From the NCBI GenBank assembly GCA_016867315.1, contig VGJV01000002.1, forward strand, positions 1-51,385: 51,385 bases of DNA, in the 5' to 3' direction. This stretch comes from Candidatus Liptonbacteria bacterium. GTDB taxonomy: Bacteria; Patescibacteriota; Minisyncoccia; UBA6257; 2-01-FULL-56-20. Below, piece after piece: positions 41,695 to 50,616 of this stretch. Made by a program: the position numbers and the translations under genes. Positions within the stretch are counted from its first letter, which is position 1, and each line of letters starts with the position of its first letter. Below the pieces are notes generated by a model. That model did not search any database. It saw only the letters and a list, made by a program, of their open reading frames with translations, and had not been told where the DNA came from.

Positions 41695-43008
41695 TCAAAC
41701 TCGATTCAAAGATTTCACCCCAATGTCTTTTCTATAATAAACGCCTTCAAAATGAATTTTCGCCGCTGCCTCGTAGGCCTTTTTGAGCGCATCCTCGAGC
41801 GTAGCTCCAATCGCCGTTACTCCCAACACCCTTCCCCCGGAAGTAACTAATTTTCCATTCTCCATCTTAGTCCCTGCGTGAAACACTACAACATCGGACA
41901 TTTTTTCCGCCTCTTCGATTCCCGTGATTTCCTTTCCCTTTTCATAATTGCCCGGATACCCTCCGCTGCAAAGGATGACGCAACACGCAAATCCGGAATT
42001 CCATGCTATAGAAACATTTTCCAAAGTGCCCTCGATACACGCTTCGATAACATCGAGCAAATCGGTCTTCAAAAGGCGCATATAACTCTCGCATTCCGGA
42101 TCGCCAAACCGAGAATTAAATTCAATCGTCTTTATCCCGTGATCCGCGTCAGCGGATTTTACGGGATTCGACCCCTCCGCAGTCATCATAAGCCCCGGAT
42201 ATAAAAGCCCCTGAAAAGGAGTCCCGGCTTTTCGCAAAGCCTCGAGTGCCGGAGCCACTACCCTCTCTGCCACAATTTGCATATTCTGCGCTCCCACCCA
42301 CGTAAGCGGCGCGATAGTACCGATACCGCCGGTGTTGGGTCCCTTGTCTCCCTCGTAAATCGCCTTGTGATCCTGCGACGGCGGGAACATCACAAATGTC
42401 TTCCCATCCGTAAACGCATGTGCTGAAAACTCCTCTCCTTTCAAGAATTCTTCGATCACCACCCGACTCCCCGACTCTCCAAACACTTTTTCCACCATAA
42501 TTTTTTTGAGCGTAGCTTCTGCTTCTTCGAATGTAGCCGCAATCGTTACGCCTTTCCCCAATGCCAACCCATCAGCCTTAATCACAATCGGCAAAGATTG
42601 ATTCTTCACGTATTCCAAGGCCTTCTCATAATTATCGAAAGTTTCAAATTTCGCGGTGGGAATCCTATTCTCCTGCATAATTTTTTTAGCAAATCCCTTC
42701 GAAGCCTCGATTTGCGCCGCGGCCTTCGTCGGTCCGAAAATCTTTAACCCTCTCGCGGTAAACGCGTCCACGATCCCCATCGCCAGCGGATCGTCCGACG
42801 CCACCACCGTAATATCTATTTTCTCATCGAGGGCGAATTCAATAAGTTTCGGAATATCCGTTGGGGCAATTGGCACGTCTTGGGCCACATTGCCCGTGCC
42901 CCCGTTTCCCGGCGCGATATACAGCTTCGTGACGCGTGGCGACTGCGCGAGCTTCCACGCAAGCGCATGTTCCCGCGCATAATTTCCCACCACAAGTACT
43001 TTAGCCAT
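41695..43008 (-). CDS. purD: Phosphoribosylamine-glycine ligase (GAR synthetase)
   Basis: Second step of purine synthesis: joins glycine to phosphoribosylamine with ATP. 437 residues. VVGNYAREHALAWKLAQS is the N-domain, PGNGGTGN near 34, IKADGLALGKGVTIA near 140 is the ATP-grasp region, and FNSRFGDPECE near 290 has the metal ligands. Complete. The ATG overlaps the end of the methyltransferase gene by 8 bases, so it is translationally coupled to it. Confidence 0.96.
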   Translation of the reverse strand: MAKVLVVGNYAREHALAWKLAQSPRVTKLYIAPGNGGTGNVAQDVPIAPTDIPKLIEFALDEKIDITVVASDDPLAMGIVDAFTARGLKIFGPTKAAAQIEASKGFAKKIMQENRIPTAKFETFDNYEKALEYVKNQSLPIVIKADGLALGKGVTIAATFEEAEATLKKIMVEKVFGESGSRVVIEEFLKGEEFSAHAFTDGKTFVMFPPSQDHKAIYEGDKGPNTGGIGTIAPLTWVGAQNMQIVAERVVAPALEALRKAGTPFQGLLYPGLMMTAEGSNPVKSADADHGIKTIEFNSRFGDPECESYMRLLKTDLLDVIEACIEGTLENVSIAWNSGFACCVILCSGGYPGNYEKGKEITGIEEAEKMSDVVVFHAGTKMENGKLVTSGGRVLGVTAIGATLEDALKKAYEAAAKIHFEGVYYRKDIGVKSLNRV

Positions 43009-43645
43009 TCGAATTTAATTTATAGACGTAATATGTAAACCCATTCTTACCTTTTCTCTTTCCGACTTCAAGCGGCGTCAAACCATATACTCTCGCCAAC
43101 CGCTTAATTTTTCGCGTATCCCCGAATGATGACCAGCAAATAAAGCCTCTCCCTCCTTCCCTAAGATGCTCCGGCAAGTGTTTCAAAAACTTCTTTACGG
43201 AAACATGTCCTGCATCCCAAAAACTGATTTCGTGACTTCGCTTCGCCTGATGATCGGTGAACGGCGGATTGAACGCGATCACATCGAATTTTTTCTTGAT
43301 TCCTCCAAACACATCCTCTCGCCGCACCTCTATATTCAAATTGAGAAAGCTGCTATTCCGTTTCGCGTTTGCTACCGCCGCCGGATTTTTGTCTGTCGCG
43401 AGCACATAATGAGCTCCGTGCTTTTTTGCATACAAAGCCACGAATCCGGTTCCCGTACCTATGTCCCACAAATCCTCTCCTTTCTTGAGATCGAGCACGC
43501 TGCAAAGAAGCTCTGTATCCGTGCTCCCTTGATAGACCTTCGGCAGTACAAAATAATTAATACCCGTACTCTTCTTAAGAAACGGCCGACGTTCTGCCAT
43601 TCTCTTTAGAGATTCTGCCTGAAGCTTTAAACTTTCTGCGCTCAT
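43001..43645 (-). CDS. Class I SAM-dependent methyltransferase (small-domain/HemK-like)
   Basis: 214 residues. SAM motif I DIGTGTGFVALYAKKHG near 62, motif II acidic LATDKNPAA near 80, and the catalytic NPPF near 125, which marks enzymes that methylate exocyclic nitrogen of bases or glutamine side chains. The substrate is unknown; RNA, DNA or protein are all possible. It lies between purN (6-base gap) and purD (8-base overlap), in the same transcript. Nothing in it points to a purine intermediate as substrate. Confidence 0.85.
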   Translation of the reverse strand: MSAESLKLQAESLKRMAERRPFLKKSTGINYFVLPKVYQGSTDTELLCSVLDLKKGEDLWDIGTGTGFVALYAKKHGAHYVLATDKNPAAVANAKRNSSFLNLNIEVRREDVFGGIKKKFDVIAFNPPFTDHQAKRSHEISFWDAGHVSVKKFLKHLPEHLREGGRGFICWSSFGDTRKIKRLARVYGLTPLEVGKRKGKNGFTYYVYKLNSNG

Positions 43646-43651
43646 CTGATA

Positions 43652-44434
43652 TTATCCGTGCGGAAATAATTCTATCGCTTTTTGTTTCGCTTCTTCCAAG
43701 ATTTTTTCTTCCCCAGGCCAAACAAGCGACGTCTCCCGCACGAGTTCCATCACCCCGTCAGTAGATCGGGCAGCCTTCCACCCCTCGGGCACTGCCCGAT
43801 TCACTGCGGGGCTTTCGCTTCTCCTCGCAAAACTCGCCACGGTCTCAATTTGCACTTCATATTCCGCGGGAAGCACTCGCCCCTGCAATCCCTCGGGGGT
43901 ATCTTCGGGCAAAATCGGCACGCGTTGCACTCCCACGACCGCCCCTTTGTCATACTCCGCCGCCACCCTGTGCGCGGTAGCTTCCGTCCAGAAATCCCGA
44001 TTCACTGCCCGCACAAAAAACAGTCGCGCTGCACTCACCCGCTTTCCATACATTCCCTGTCCGCCGAAATCCAACCGCCCAGGGTCTAACGGCCCCGGAT
44101 GCTGATTCACAATTCTCCCCTCAAAAGCTTTAATGACATTCTCCGGAGTTTTCACGAGCCACCCATACTGCCCCACAAAGTCCACCTCTCGTGCACGGCA
44201 CTCTTTTATAATCGCCTCCCCGAATTCTTCCCGCGAGGCAAAACTTTTAGGCGAGAGCACTAACACATCTTTCTCCGGTACTCCGGCTTTTTTCGATCTC
44301 TCAATCCCTCCCGCCTCCGACTTGCTCGCAATCACACACCCGATCTCCACTCCCGTGAGTCTCCCCGATTGAGTGGCCCGAATAATAGCTTCGGCAGTAG
44401 TCCCCCCGCCGGAGATAAGCAAAGCAATTTTCAT
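43652..44434 (-). CDS. purN: Phosphoribosylglycinamide formyltransferase, divergent
   Basis: Transfers formyl from 10-formyl-THF to GAR. 260 residues, longer than the usual 190-210. ALLISGGGTTAEAI opens the fold. The catalytic Asn-x-His appears as NQHPGPLDPG near 110, and the Asp lies in VAAEYDKGAVV near 160, so the three catalytic residues are kept. The C-terminal 60 residues are extra. purN needs folate, while many archaea use the formate enzyme PurT, so this favours a bacterial source. It starts 2 bases after purF. Confidence 0.88.
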   Translation of the reverse strand: MKIALLISGGGTTAEAIIRATQSGRLTGVEIGCVIASKSEAGGIERSKKAGVPEKDVLVLSPKSFASREEFGEAIIKECRAREVDFVGQYGWLVKTPENVIKAFEGRIVNQHPGPLDPGRLDFGGQGMYGKRVSAARLFFVRAVNRDFWTEATAHRVAAEYDKGAVVGVQRVPILPEDTPEGLQGRVLPAEYEVQIETVASFARRSESPAVNRAVPEGWKAARSTDGVMELVRETSLVWPGEEKILEEAKQKAIELFPHG

Positions 44435-44436
44435 GG

Positions 44437-45861
44437 CTACGAAGTAAACAAAGTCCCCTGCCGCTCGTGCATCACTTCCATCACCCGCACTTCGCGCATG
44501 CGTTCATGAATATCGATCGGATAATCTCCGGTAAAACAGGAAGTATTAAACACCGATCGGGGCAAACGGGTGGATTCGATAAGGCCTCGAAGCGAGAGAT
44601 AATAAAGCGAGGTCGCTCCCAAAAACTTCCCCACTTCTTCCACGGATTTTGTAGAGGCAATTAAATCTTTCTGCGCCGGCGTGTCGATTCCATAAAAATC
44701 CGGGAAAAGAATGGGCGGCGAGCTCACGAGGAAATGCACTTCAGTTGCTCCCGCTTCAAAAAGCGATTTTACAATTCTCCGCGAAGTTGTCCCGCGCACG
44801 ATCGAATCATCGATTAAAATCACCCGCTTGCCGCGCAAAATCTCCGGCACAGGCACGAGCTTCAACTTCACTCCCAAATCCCGCGAGTGCTGATCGGGCT
44901 CAATAAACGTCCGATGGATGTATCGGTCTTTAATAAAGGCGAGTTCCAAGGGAATCCCCGAGGCATGCGCATAGCCTGCCGCCATGGGAACTGCCGTCTC
45001 CGGCACTGGTACCACAATATCCGCCTCGGGCTTATATTCCTTCGCGAGCTGCATCCCGAAGTTCCTCCGCACTTCATAGACCGATCGGCCCATAAAAGTG
45101 CTGTCCGGCCGTGCAAAGTAGACGAACTCAAAAATATCGAAACGCTGCCGCCCAGGCACAAGCTGTTGCGCTCGCACGCCTTCTTTGGTAACCGTGACCA
45201 TCTCTCCCGGCGCTACTTCTCTCAAAAACTCGGCCCCCATCGAGTGAAACGCGCAGGTCTCCGACGCGAATACCACGCCCCCATTCAAAGTACCCATCAC
45301 GAGCGGCCGCACGCCAAATCCGTCCCGCACGGCCACCAGCGCCTCCTTCGTCATCACGACCAAAGAAAAAGCCCCTGTGAAAAAGGGGAATGCTTGCCTC
45401 ACTGCTTCCGGAAGCGAACTACCCACCTTCATGAAATAACCGATCGCCTCCGCCATAAGCTCCGAGTCATTTTTACCTTCGATGGATACATTTCGCGCTG
45501 AAAGAAACTCTTCGAGAAGCTTCACACTGGGCAAATTCCCGTTGTGCGCGAGGGCGAGTGCTCCATCTCGCACGACGACCGGTTGCGCATGCGTCATGCC
45601 AGTGCCTTCGGAAGTCGAATAGCGATTATGCCCGATCGCACAAAATCCCTTGAGGCTCTGAATCGCTTCTTCGGTGTATACCTGGGTCACTAGTCCCAAT
45701 CCTTTGTGAGAACGAATACTTTGCCCGTCTCCCACGGCAATTCCCGAACTTTCCTGTCCGCGATGCTGCAGCGAAAAAAGGCCGAAGAATGATAATCGGC
45801 TTACATCCATACCCTCTCCAAAAATCCCGAAAATCCCACATTTTTCATTCACTTCGTTCAT
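44437..45861 (-). CDS. purF: Amidophosphoribosyltransferase (glutamine PRPP amidotransferase)
   Basis: First committed step: makes phosphoribosylamine from PRPP and glutamine. 474 residues. The nucleophile Cys8 follows a seven-residue leader (MNEVNEK) that must be removed, as in Bacillus-type PurF. RHNRYSTSEGTG-like HNRYSTSEGT near 78, then NDSELM, and the PRPP loop VILIDDSIVRGTTS near 343. The C-terminus has CFTGDYPI; other Cys residues could hold an iron-sulphur cluster, but this is not certain. A GxxExxY gene separates it from purQ upstream. Confidence 0.96.
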   Translation of the reverse strand: MNEVNEKCGIFGIFGEGMDVSRLSFFGLFSLQHRGQESSGIAVGDGQSIRSHKGLGLVTQVYTEEAIQSLKGFCAIGHNRYSTSEGTGMTHAQPVVVRDGALALAHNGNLPSVKLLEEFLSARNVSIEGKNDSELMAEAIGYFMKVGSSLPEAVRQAFPFFTGAFSLVVMTKEALVAVRDGFGVRPLVMGTLNGGVVFASETCAFHSMGAEFLREVAPGEMVTVTKEGVRAQQLVPGRQRFDIFEFVYFARPDSTFMGRSVYEVRRNFGMQLAKEYKPEADIVVPVPETAVPMAAGYAHASGIPLELAFIKDRYIHRTFIEPDQHSRDLGVKLKLVPVPEILRGKRVILIDDSIVRGTTSRRIVKSLFEAGATEVHFLVSSPPILFPDFYGIDTPAQKDLIASTKSVEEVGKFLGATSLYYLSLRGLIESTRLPRSVFNTSCFTGDYPIDIHERMREVRVMEVMHERQGTLFTS

Positions 45862-45900
45862 GGTATCGATGCGAATATACTAATCTACTAATAATACTAA

Positions 45901-46305
45901 TCAAATTAAATTCTTCCGTGTATCAGATTCGATTTTAACAATCCGCACGGGTTTCAAATAACGATTTCTAAAATTAACAAGCAATCCCAGCTTTTTATTT
46001 AGGTTCTGCAAATATCGTTGTGTCTGATAAAAATCTTCTTTGTTCAATAACCGCTTAGACTTAGCCTCAAGAACAATTTTGTCATCAATTAAAAAATCTA
46101 CAATATTGCCCGTCTCGCCTATTGAATATTCTCTCTTGTAAGGCAAGCCAATTTCCTTAAATTTTGCCTCAAGAAAGTCGCAGTACTGCTTTTCTCTTCC
46201 AAACCTTCCCAATTCATTGTGAGCAGCGAAACAAATTCCCGTGATTGTATAAGAAAGTTCTGGATGAATCAGTTTCTGATTCATATTCGCATAATTAGTA
46301 CTCAT
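45901..46305 (-). CDS. GxxExxY-family protein (PD-(D/E)xK nuclease-like)
   Basis: 134 residues. FAAHNELGRFGREKQYCDFLE near 28, and the IVDFLIDDKIVLEAKSK block near 68 has the D and E-x-K residues of the nuclease fold; the tail LVNFRNRYLKPVRIV is typical of the family. These small proteins are common in candidate-phyla bacteria, but their function is unknown. It sits between purQ and purF, has an A+T-rich sequence unlike its neighbours, and is probably a later insertion. Confidence 0.85.
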   Translation of the reverse strand: MSTNYANMNQKLIHPELSYTITGICFAAHNELGRFGREKQYCDFLEAKFKEIGLPYKREYSIGETGNIVDFLIDDKIVLEAKSKRLLNKEDFYQTQRYLQNLNKKLGLLVNFRNRYLKPVRIVKIESDTRKNLI

Positions 46306-46326
46306 TCGTATATTAGCATCGCTACC

Positions 46327-47106
46327 CTACGCGAAATATTTAACAGCATTCTTAAATATCTGTAACCCAGGCCCTTCTTTCGGCAACGGCTTCCTAGTCC
46401 GCAAAGACTCTTCGCGTAGATATGCCCAGTGAGGCAACTGCGTTGGAAACATCGCTCGCTCGGGATGCGGCATCATCCCCAAAATCTTACCATGCCTCCC
46501 CAACACCCCGGCAATATCCCGGAGCGCGCCATTGGGATTTGCGGGCAAGGCTTGCGTCTCGCATATTTCTCCTTTCACATATTTAAATGCCACCGATTGA
46601 CTCTTCTCTAAAGAATTTAAAAGTGCGTCGCTACCAATATATTTTCCCTCTCCATGGGCAATAGGAACGGAAATACGGGTAATACCTTGAAGCCACGGGC
46701 TCTTCCCTACCGTTTCCAAATCCACCCATCGATCCGTGTATCGCGCGGAGTCATTATACGTGAGCGCGCCTGGCAAAAGTCCTGCGTTCGTCAAAATTTG
46801 GAACCCATTACAAATCCCGATTCCCAATTTATCGCCTTCGAAAAAAGTATCGATACTCGCCGCAAGATGGTTCCGCAACTTGTTCGCATATGCTTTTCCC
46901 GATCCCGTATCGTCTCCATAGGAAAACCCTCCCGGTACTGCGAGAATCTCATAAGACCGGAGCGACACAAATCCATCCACAAGATCGTTCACATGCACGA
47001 CGTCCGCGGTGGCCCCCGCTCGTTCGAATGCGAATTTCGTCTCCTCCTCACAGTTGAGGCCGTAGCCGGAGAATACTATAACTTTAGGTTTGCGAATTTT
47101 TGTCAT
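46327..47106 (-). CDS. purQ: Phosphoribosylformylglycinamidine synthase, glutaminase subunit
   Basis: Supplies ammonia from glutamine to PurL for FGAM formation. 259 residues, class I amidotransferase. VPGGFSYGDDTGSGKA near 55, nucleophile Cys in GIGICNGFQIL near 97, and MMPHPERAMFP near 215 with the catalytic His and Glu. Length is close to normal (230-270). Directly downstream of purL with a 6-base gap, so the two are translated together. Confidence 0.95.
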   Translation of the reverse strand: MTKIRKPKVIVFSGYGLNCEEETKFAFERAGATADVVHVNDLVDGFVSLRSYEILAVPGGFSYGDDTGSGKAYANKLRNHLAASIDTFFEGDKLGIGICNGFQILTNAGLLPGALTYNDSARYTDRWVDLETVGKSPWLQGITRISVPIAHGEGKYIGSDALLNSLEKSQSVAFKYVKGEICETQALPANPNGALRDIAGVLGRHGKILGMMPHPERAMFPTQLPHWAYLREESLRTRKPLPKEGPGLQIFKNAVKYFA

Positions 47107-47112
47107 AAGTCA

Positions 47113-50100
47113 TTAGTACCCTACAAATGTCGAGCGGTACGCCTTGAGGGCTGTAGTAACCTTTATAGGAGAAATCTTTTTATTCCCCGACCGCAATCGG
47201 ATTTCTTTTTCCACAACTTTCCCGAGACACGCAAACGCATTGCCTTTGAGCGTATGTTCGAATTCTTTTTGCTGCTTAGGATTCACGCTCACGAGTATCC
47301 GTCCCTGACTCTCCGAAAAAAGCGCGGCATATTCGCTTCTCACTTCTCCCGGAATTATAGCGAGATCGAGTTCCGCCCCTAAATTCCCCGCCATGGCACT
47401 CTTCATGATTGCAATGCCTAATCCGCCCCGCCCCACACTTATTGCCGAGGCGATAAGTCCCTGCTCCGCCGCGTTCGCAAAAGCCGCGTAAAGCTTTTTA
47501 TTTGTTGCGGCGTTTACTTTAGGCACCTTATTCCCCCAAAGCACCTTCTTATGCGCCTCAGACTGCCACATCGCGTACTCCGAGCCTCCCAATTCCTCAT
47601 GCGTCTCTCCCAACACATACACCAAATCTCCCGCGAATTTGAAATCGATGGAGGGCACATTAGTGGCCTCTTTTGCAATGCCGATTGCGGAAATAAGGAG
47701 CGTCGGCGGAATAGAAATCGCTACGGAATTCCCTTTCGCATCGAAGCCTTTAAAATCATTGAACATGCTGTCCTTTCCCGAAATGAATGGCGCCTCAAAC
47801 GCGACTGCGGTGTCATAGCACGCGCGGAGCGCCTCCTTAAGCTGCGCCAGTCGCTCCGGGTCATACGAACTGCACCAGCAGAAATTATCGAGGAGCGCAA
47901 TGCGCTCGGGATCAGCTCCTGCAACCACCGCCGCGCGAATAGCAGTGTCGATTGCCGAAGCCGCCATATTATATGCATTGATTTCGGAATATGTGGGATA
48001 AAGGCCCTGCGAGAGCACCACTCCCTGCGGCGAGTCTAACCGCGGCCGCGTAACGGTCGCTTCCACATTTACTCTGCCTTTCCCTGCGAGCGGCTTCGTC
48101 ACCGACCCCGCCTGCACTTCGTGATCATATTGCTTGGAGATAAATTCAAAACTCGCGAGATTCGGCCGTGCGAGGAGTGCAAGCAATGCCGCAGATAAAT
48201 CTTTGGCTTTGGTCTGCATGGGTTCCCCGAACTGCACCGCACGGGACCTCGAGTGAAGCTCTTTCCGTACCCAGCCCTCATGGAGAAACTCCATTTCCAT
48301 ATCCATGATTTTTTCTCCGCCATACCGCACCACGCATCGGCCGGAATCCGTAAACGTCCCGATCACCGTAGCCTCTACTCCTCGCCGCGCGAGAAGCTCC
48401 GAAAACGCTTTCCACTTTTTAGGAGGCACCGCCAAGGTCATCCGCTCCTGGGATTCCGAGATCCAAATCTGCCACGGCTCAAGCCCCGGATACTTGAGCG
48501 GCACCTTGTCGAGCTCTACTTCGCATCCCCCTGCTTCTTTAGCCATCTCCGCCACCGAACACGAAATTCCTCCCGCCCCATTGTCCGTAATGCTCGAGTA
48601 AAGTTCCATGTCTCGCGCTTCTTTGACAAGCACATCCGAAAGCTTTTTCTGCGTGATGGGATCTCCGATCTGCACTGCGGTGGCCGGACTCCCCGCATCG
48701 AGCGCGACCGACGAGAATGTCGCCCCGTGAATACCATCCTGCCCCACGCGGTTGCCCGCCATCACGATCAAATCCCCCGGATTAGCTTTTTTCTCATACA
48801 GTTTCCGGGCAGGGCCCCGTGAGCCCGCAGGGCTTTTACGGGGAATAATTCCCACCGTGCCCACAAACACGAGCGGCTTCCCGCGGAATCGCGGATCAAA
48901 CCATACAAACCCCTGCGGCGTGGGAATTCCGGAACAGTTTCCTCCGGCATTCACCCCCGCGATCACTCCTTCCATAATCCGCCGCGCGGGCAAAAGCTTC
49001 TGCATCCGCGCCTGATCTCTGTAAAATTCGGATTTGTCGCGCGGATCGGCGAAACAAAATCCATACGTATTAATCGTGGGCTTCGCCCCCAATCCAAATC
49101 CCATCGTATCCCGATTCACTCCCACGATTCCCGTGATCGCTCCGCCAAAGGGATCGAGTGCCGATGGACTGTTATGCGTCTCCACCTTATGCGTCACAAG
49201 ATACTCTTCATCGAATTCAATCGCTCCCGAGTTATCAGTAAACACCGACACGCAAAAATCTTTTTTGCCTTTCGCTTTACGAATTTTATTCGTCGCGGCC
49301 TTGATATACCTCCGATAAAATCCTTCCTTCACTTCATCCACGGGACAGGCAAAAATGGTGTGTTTGCAATGCTCCGACCACGTCTGTGCAAGAGATTCGA
49401 GTTCGATGTCCGTCGGCGCCCGGCGCTTCGCGCGGAAGTAGACTTGAATGGCTTTCATAGAATCGAGGTCGAGCGCGAGCGGCCCGCGCCGGAATCCTCG
49501 AGGGTCCGCAACTCCCGCTTTTCCGATCCTCGTGAGCTCCTCGTCGGGCAATTCCAAATTTACGGAAAGTGGTTCGGGTGGCGGGGCAAGCTTCACCTTA
49601 GGCATAAGTTTTCCCATTCCCTTATCTCGCGCGAATTCTTTTTTGTCTTTTATCACCGCCCGCTGAATCAGCGGGTTATGGATCGACTCAGCTAATGTTT
49701 CGGCCTCCTCCTTCGAAAGCTTCCCGGAAACAAAAAAGACCTGGGAGAAATATACTTTCTCTCCGGTCTCAAATTTTTTCTTCAAACCATCCTCCAAAAC
49801 CTCTCGCGCGGTCGTTCCCACATTGTCAGTCACTCCCGGCCGGGGCCCGATCTCGATTACCCAACCTGTCCCGTGAGACGTGGCGCGTGAGCGCTTTACA
49901 TCTTTTACGGGAGCAAACCATATCGGCATCAATGGCTTATTCACCGAGAATTCTTCCAACAAGGGATTCGTGAGAAGCTTTCCGGCTTGCTGCAATTCTT
50001 TTTTATTGAGCGGTGCATCGATCACATACGCATCCACCACATGCACCTCTTTCACTTTTCCCTTGAAACCCAACCCTTCGAAATAATTTTTCTTCGACGC

Positions 50101-50148
50101 AGCGCGCGCGTCCGCAAGAATGCTTCGAACCTCAATCCGGCTGGGCAT
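47113..50148 (-). CDS. purL: Phosphoribosylformylglycinamidine synthase, large subunit with N-terminal PurS-like region
   Basis: Makes FGAM from FGAR, ATP and ammonia. About 1011 residues from ATG 50148; TTG 50172 is less likely. Residues 1-80 and 82-185 look like two PurS-type domains (the second with EIGPRPGVTDN and YFSQVFFVSGKLS). The core has TWSEHCKHTIFA near 265, the catalytic His, THKVETHNSPSALDPFGGAITG near 320, and ISGKDSMFN in the second half. A glutaminase domain is absent and is supplied by purQ. Canonical small bacterial PurL is about 740 residues without PurS, and this form is longer. First gene of the cluster. Confidence 0.93.
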   Translation of the reverse strand: MPSRIEVRSILADARAASKKNYFEGLGFKGKVKEVHVVDAYVIDAPLNKKELQQAGKLLTNPLLEEFSVNKPLMPIWFAPVKDVKRSRATSHGTGWVIEIGPRPGVTDNVGTTAREVLEDGLKKKFETGEKVYFSQVFFVSGKLSKEEAETLAESIHNPLIQRAVIKDKKEFARDKGMGKLMPKVKLAPPPEPLSVNLELPDEELTRIGKAGVADPRGFRRGPLALDLDSMKAIQVYFRAKRRAPTDIELESLAQTWSEHCKHTIFACPVDEVKEGFYRRYIKAATNKIRKAKGKKDFCVSVFTDNSGAIEFDEEYLVTHKVETHNSPSALDPFGGAITGIVGVNRDTMGFGLGAKPTINTYGFCFADPRDKSEFYRDQARMQKLLPARRIMEGVIAGVNAGGNCSGIPTPQGFVWFDPRFRGKPLVFVGTVGIIPRKSPAGSRGPARKLYEKKANPGDLIVMAGNRVGQDGIHGATFSSVALDAGSPATAVQIGDPITQKKLSDVLVKEARDMELYSSITDNGAGGISCSVAEMAKEAGGCEVELDKVPLKYPGLEPWQIWISESQERMTLAVPPKKWKAFSELLARRGVEATVIGTFTDSGRCVVRYGGEKIMDMEMEFLHEGWVRKELHSRSRAVQFGEPMQTKAKDLSAALLALLARPNLASFEFISKQYDHEVQAGSVTKPLAGKGRVNVEATVTRPRLDSPQGVVLSQGLYPTYSEINAYNMAASAIDTAIRAAVVAGADPERIALLDNFCWCSSYDPERLAQLKEALRACYDTAVAFEAPFISGKDSMFNDFKGFDAKGNSVAISIPPTLLISAIGIAKEATNVPSIDFKFAGDLVYVLGETHEELGGSEYAMWQSEAHKKVLWGNKVPKVNAATNKKLYAAFANAAEQGLIASAISVGRGGLGIAIMKSAMAGNLGAELDLAIIPGEVRSEYAALFSESQGRILVSVNPKQQKEFEHTLKGNAFACLGKVVEKEIRLRSGNKKISPIKVTTALKAYRSTFVGY

Positions 50149-50188
50149 GTTGGGTTTGATTATATAGGACAAGCGCTCTCTGCATATA

Positions 50189-50217
50189 TAGACAAAAACA
50201 CAAAAATATGCTATAAT
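50189..50217 (+). promoter_or_regulatory. Sigma70-type promoter (TAGACA-17-TATAAT) for the plus-strand gene
   Basis: TAGACA at 50189-50194 and TATAAT at 50212-50217, exactly 17 bases apart. The -10 is consensus and the -35 differs in one base. It points to the gene starting GTG 50244. Such a promoter is bacterial; archaeal genes in the left part use TTTAAA-type TATA boxes. Confidence 0.65.
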
Positions 50218-50243
50218 GTAGCCACGGTGACTTTCGCACTCGG

Positions 50244-50525
50244 GTGCGACGGGTTGAAAAAGATTTGCTGGTTCCCCTCGGATTCCAGCAGGCGCGGTGG
50301 CTTGCCGAAAATCAAAATGATTTCTGGGAATTGAAAACCTTGGATTTCATGGGAAGAGGCTTCCTCGATTTTCCGGGACTCGTGGTAGTCTGCCGAGGCT
50401 GCACTTTTGAGTACGTCCTGCTCGATCCGTTCAACATGAAATTTTGGACGTTGAACTGGGCAGGCTACTCTCGGTTTAAAAACCGGCAACAAAGTGTTCG
50501 TCTCGCCTTCGACGCCACCCGCTAG
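50244..50525 (+). CDS. Hypothetical protein divergent from purL
   Basis: 93 residues from a GTG start, following a good sigma70-type promoter. Rich in aromatic residues (RWLAENQNDFWELK, KFWTLNWAGYSRF); one CRGC motif. No family recognised. The opposite-strand frame at 50211-50492 has less protein-like content and no promoter; this strand is preferred for its promoter and composition. Coding status is plausible but not certain. Confidence 0.5.
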   Translation: MRRVEKDLLVPLGFQQARWLAENQNDFWELKTLDFMGRGFLDFPGLVVVCRGCTFEYVLLDPFNMKFWTLNWAGYSRFKNRQQSVRLAFDATR

Positions 50526-50616
50526 TCCGCCTCTCGGTCCGCAAAGTTTTTAACAAGAGACGCTCCACCAGTAATGGTTGGAACGTTTCCCTTTTTAGCG
50601 CTACCATATTCTTAAT

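Noticed and set aside
50211-50492. Minus-strand 93-residue frame opposite the gene at 50244
   Set aside because: No promoter in its direction, less protein-like composition, and the opposite strand has a near-consensus promoter.
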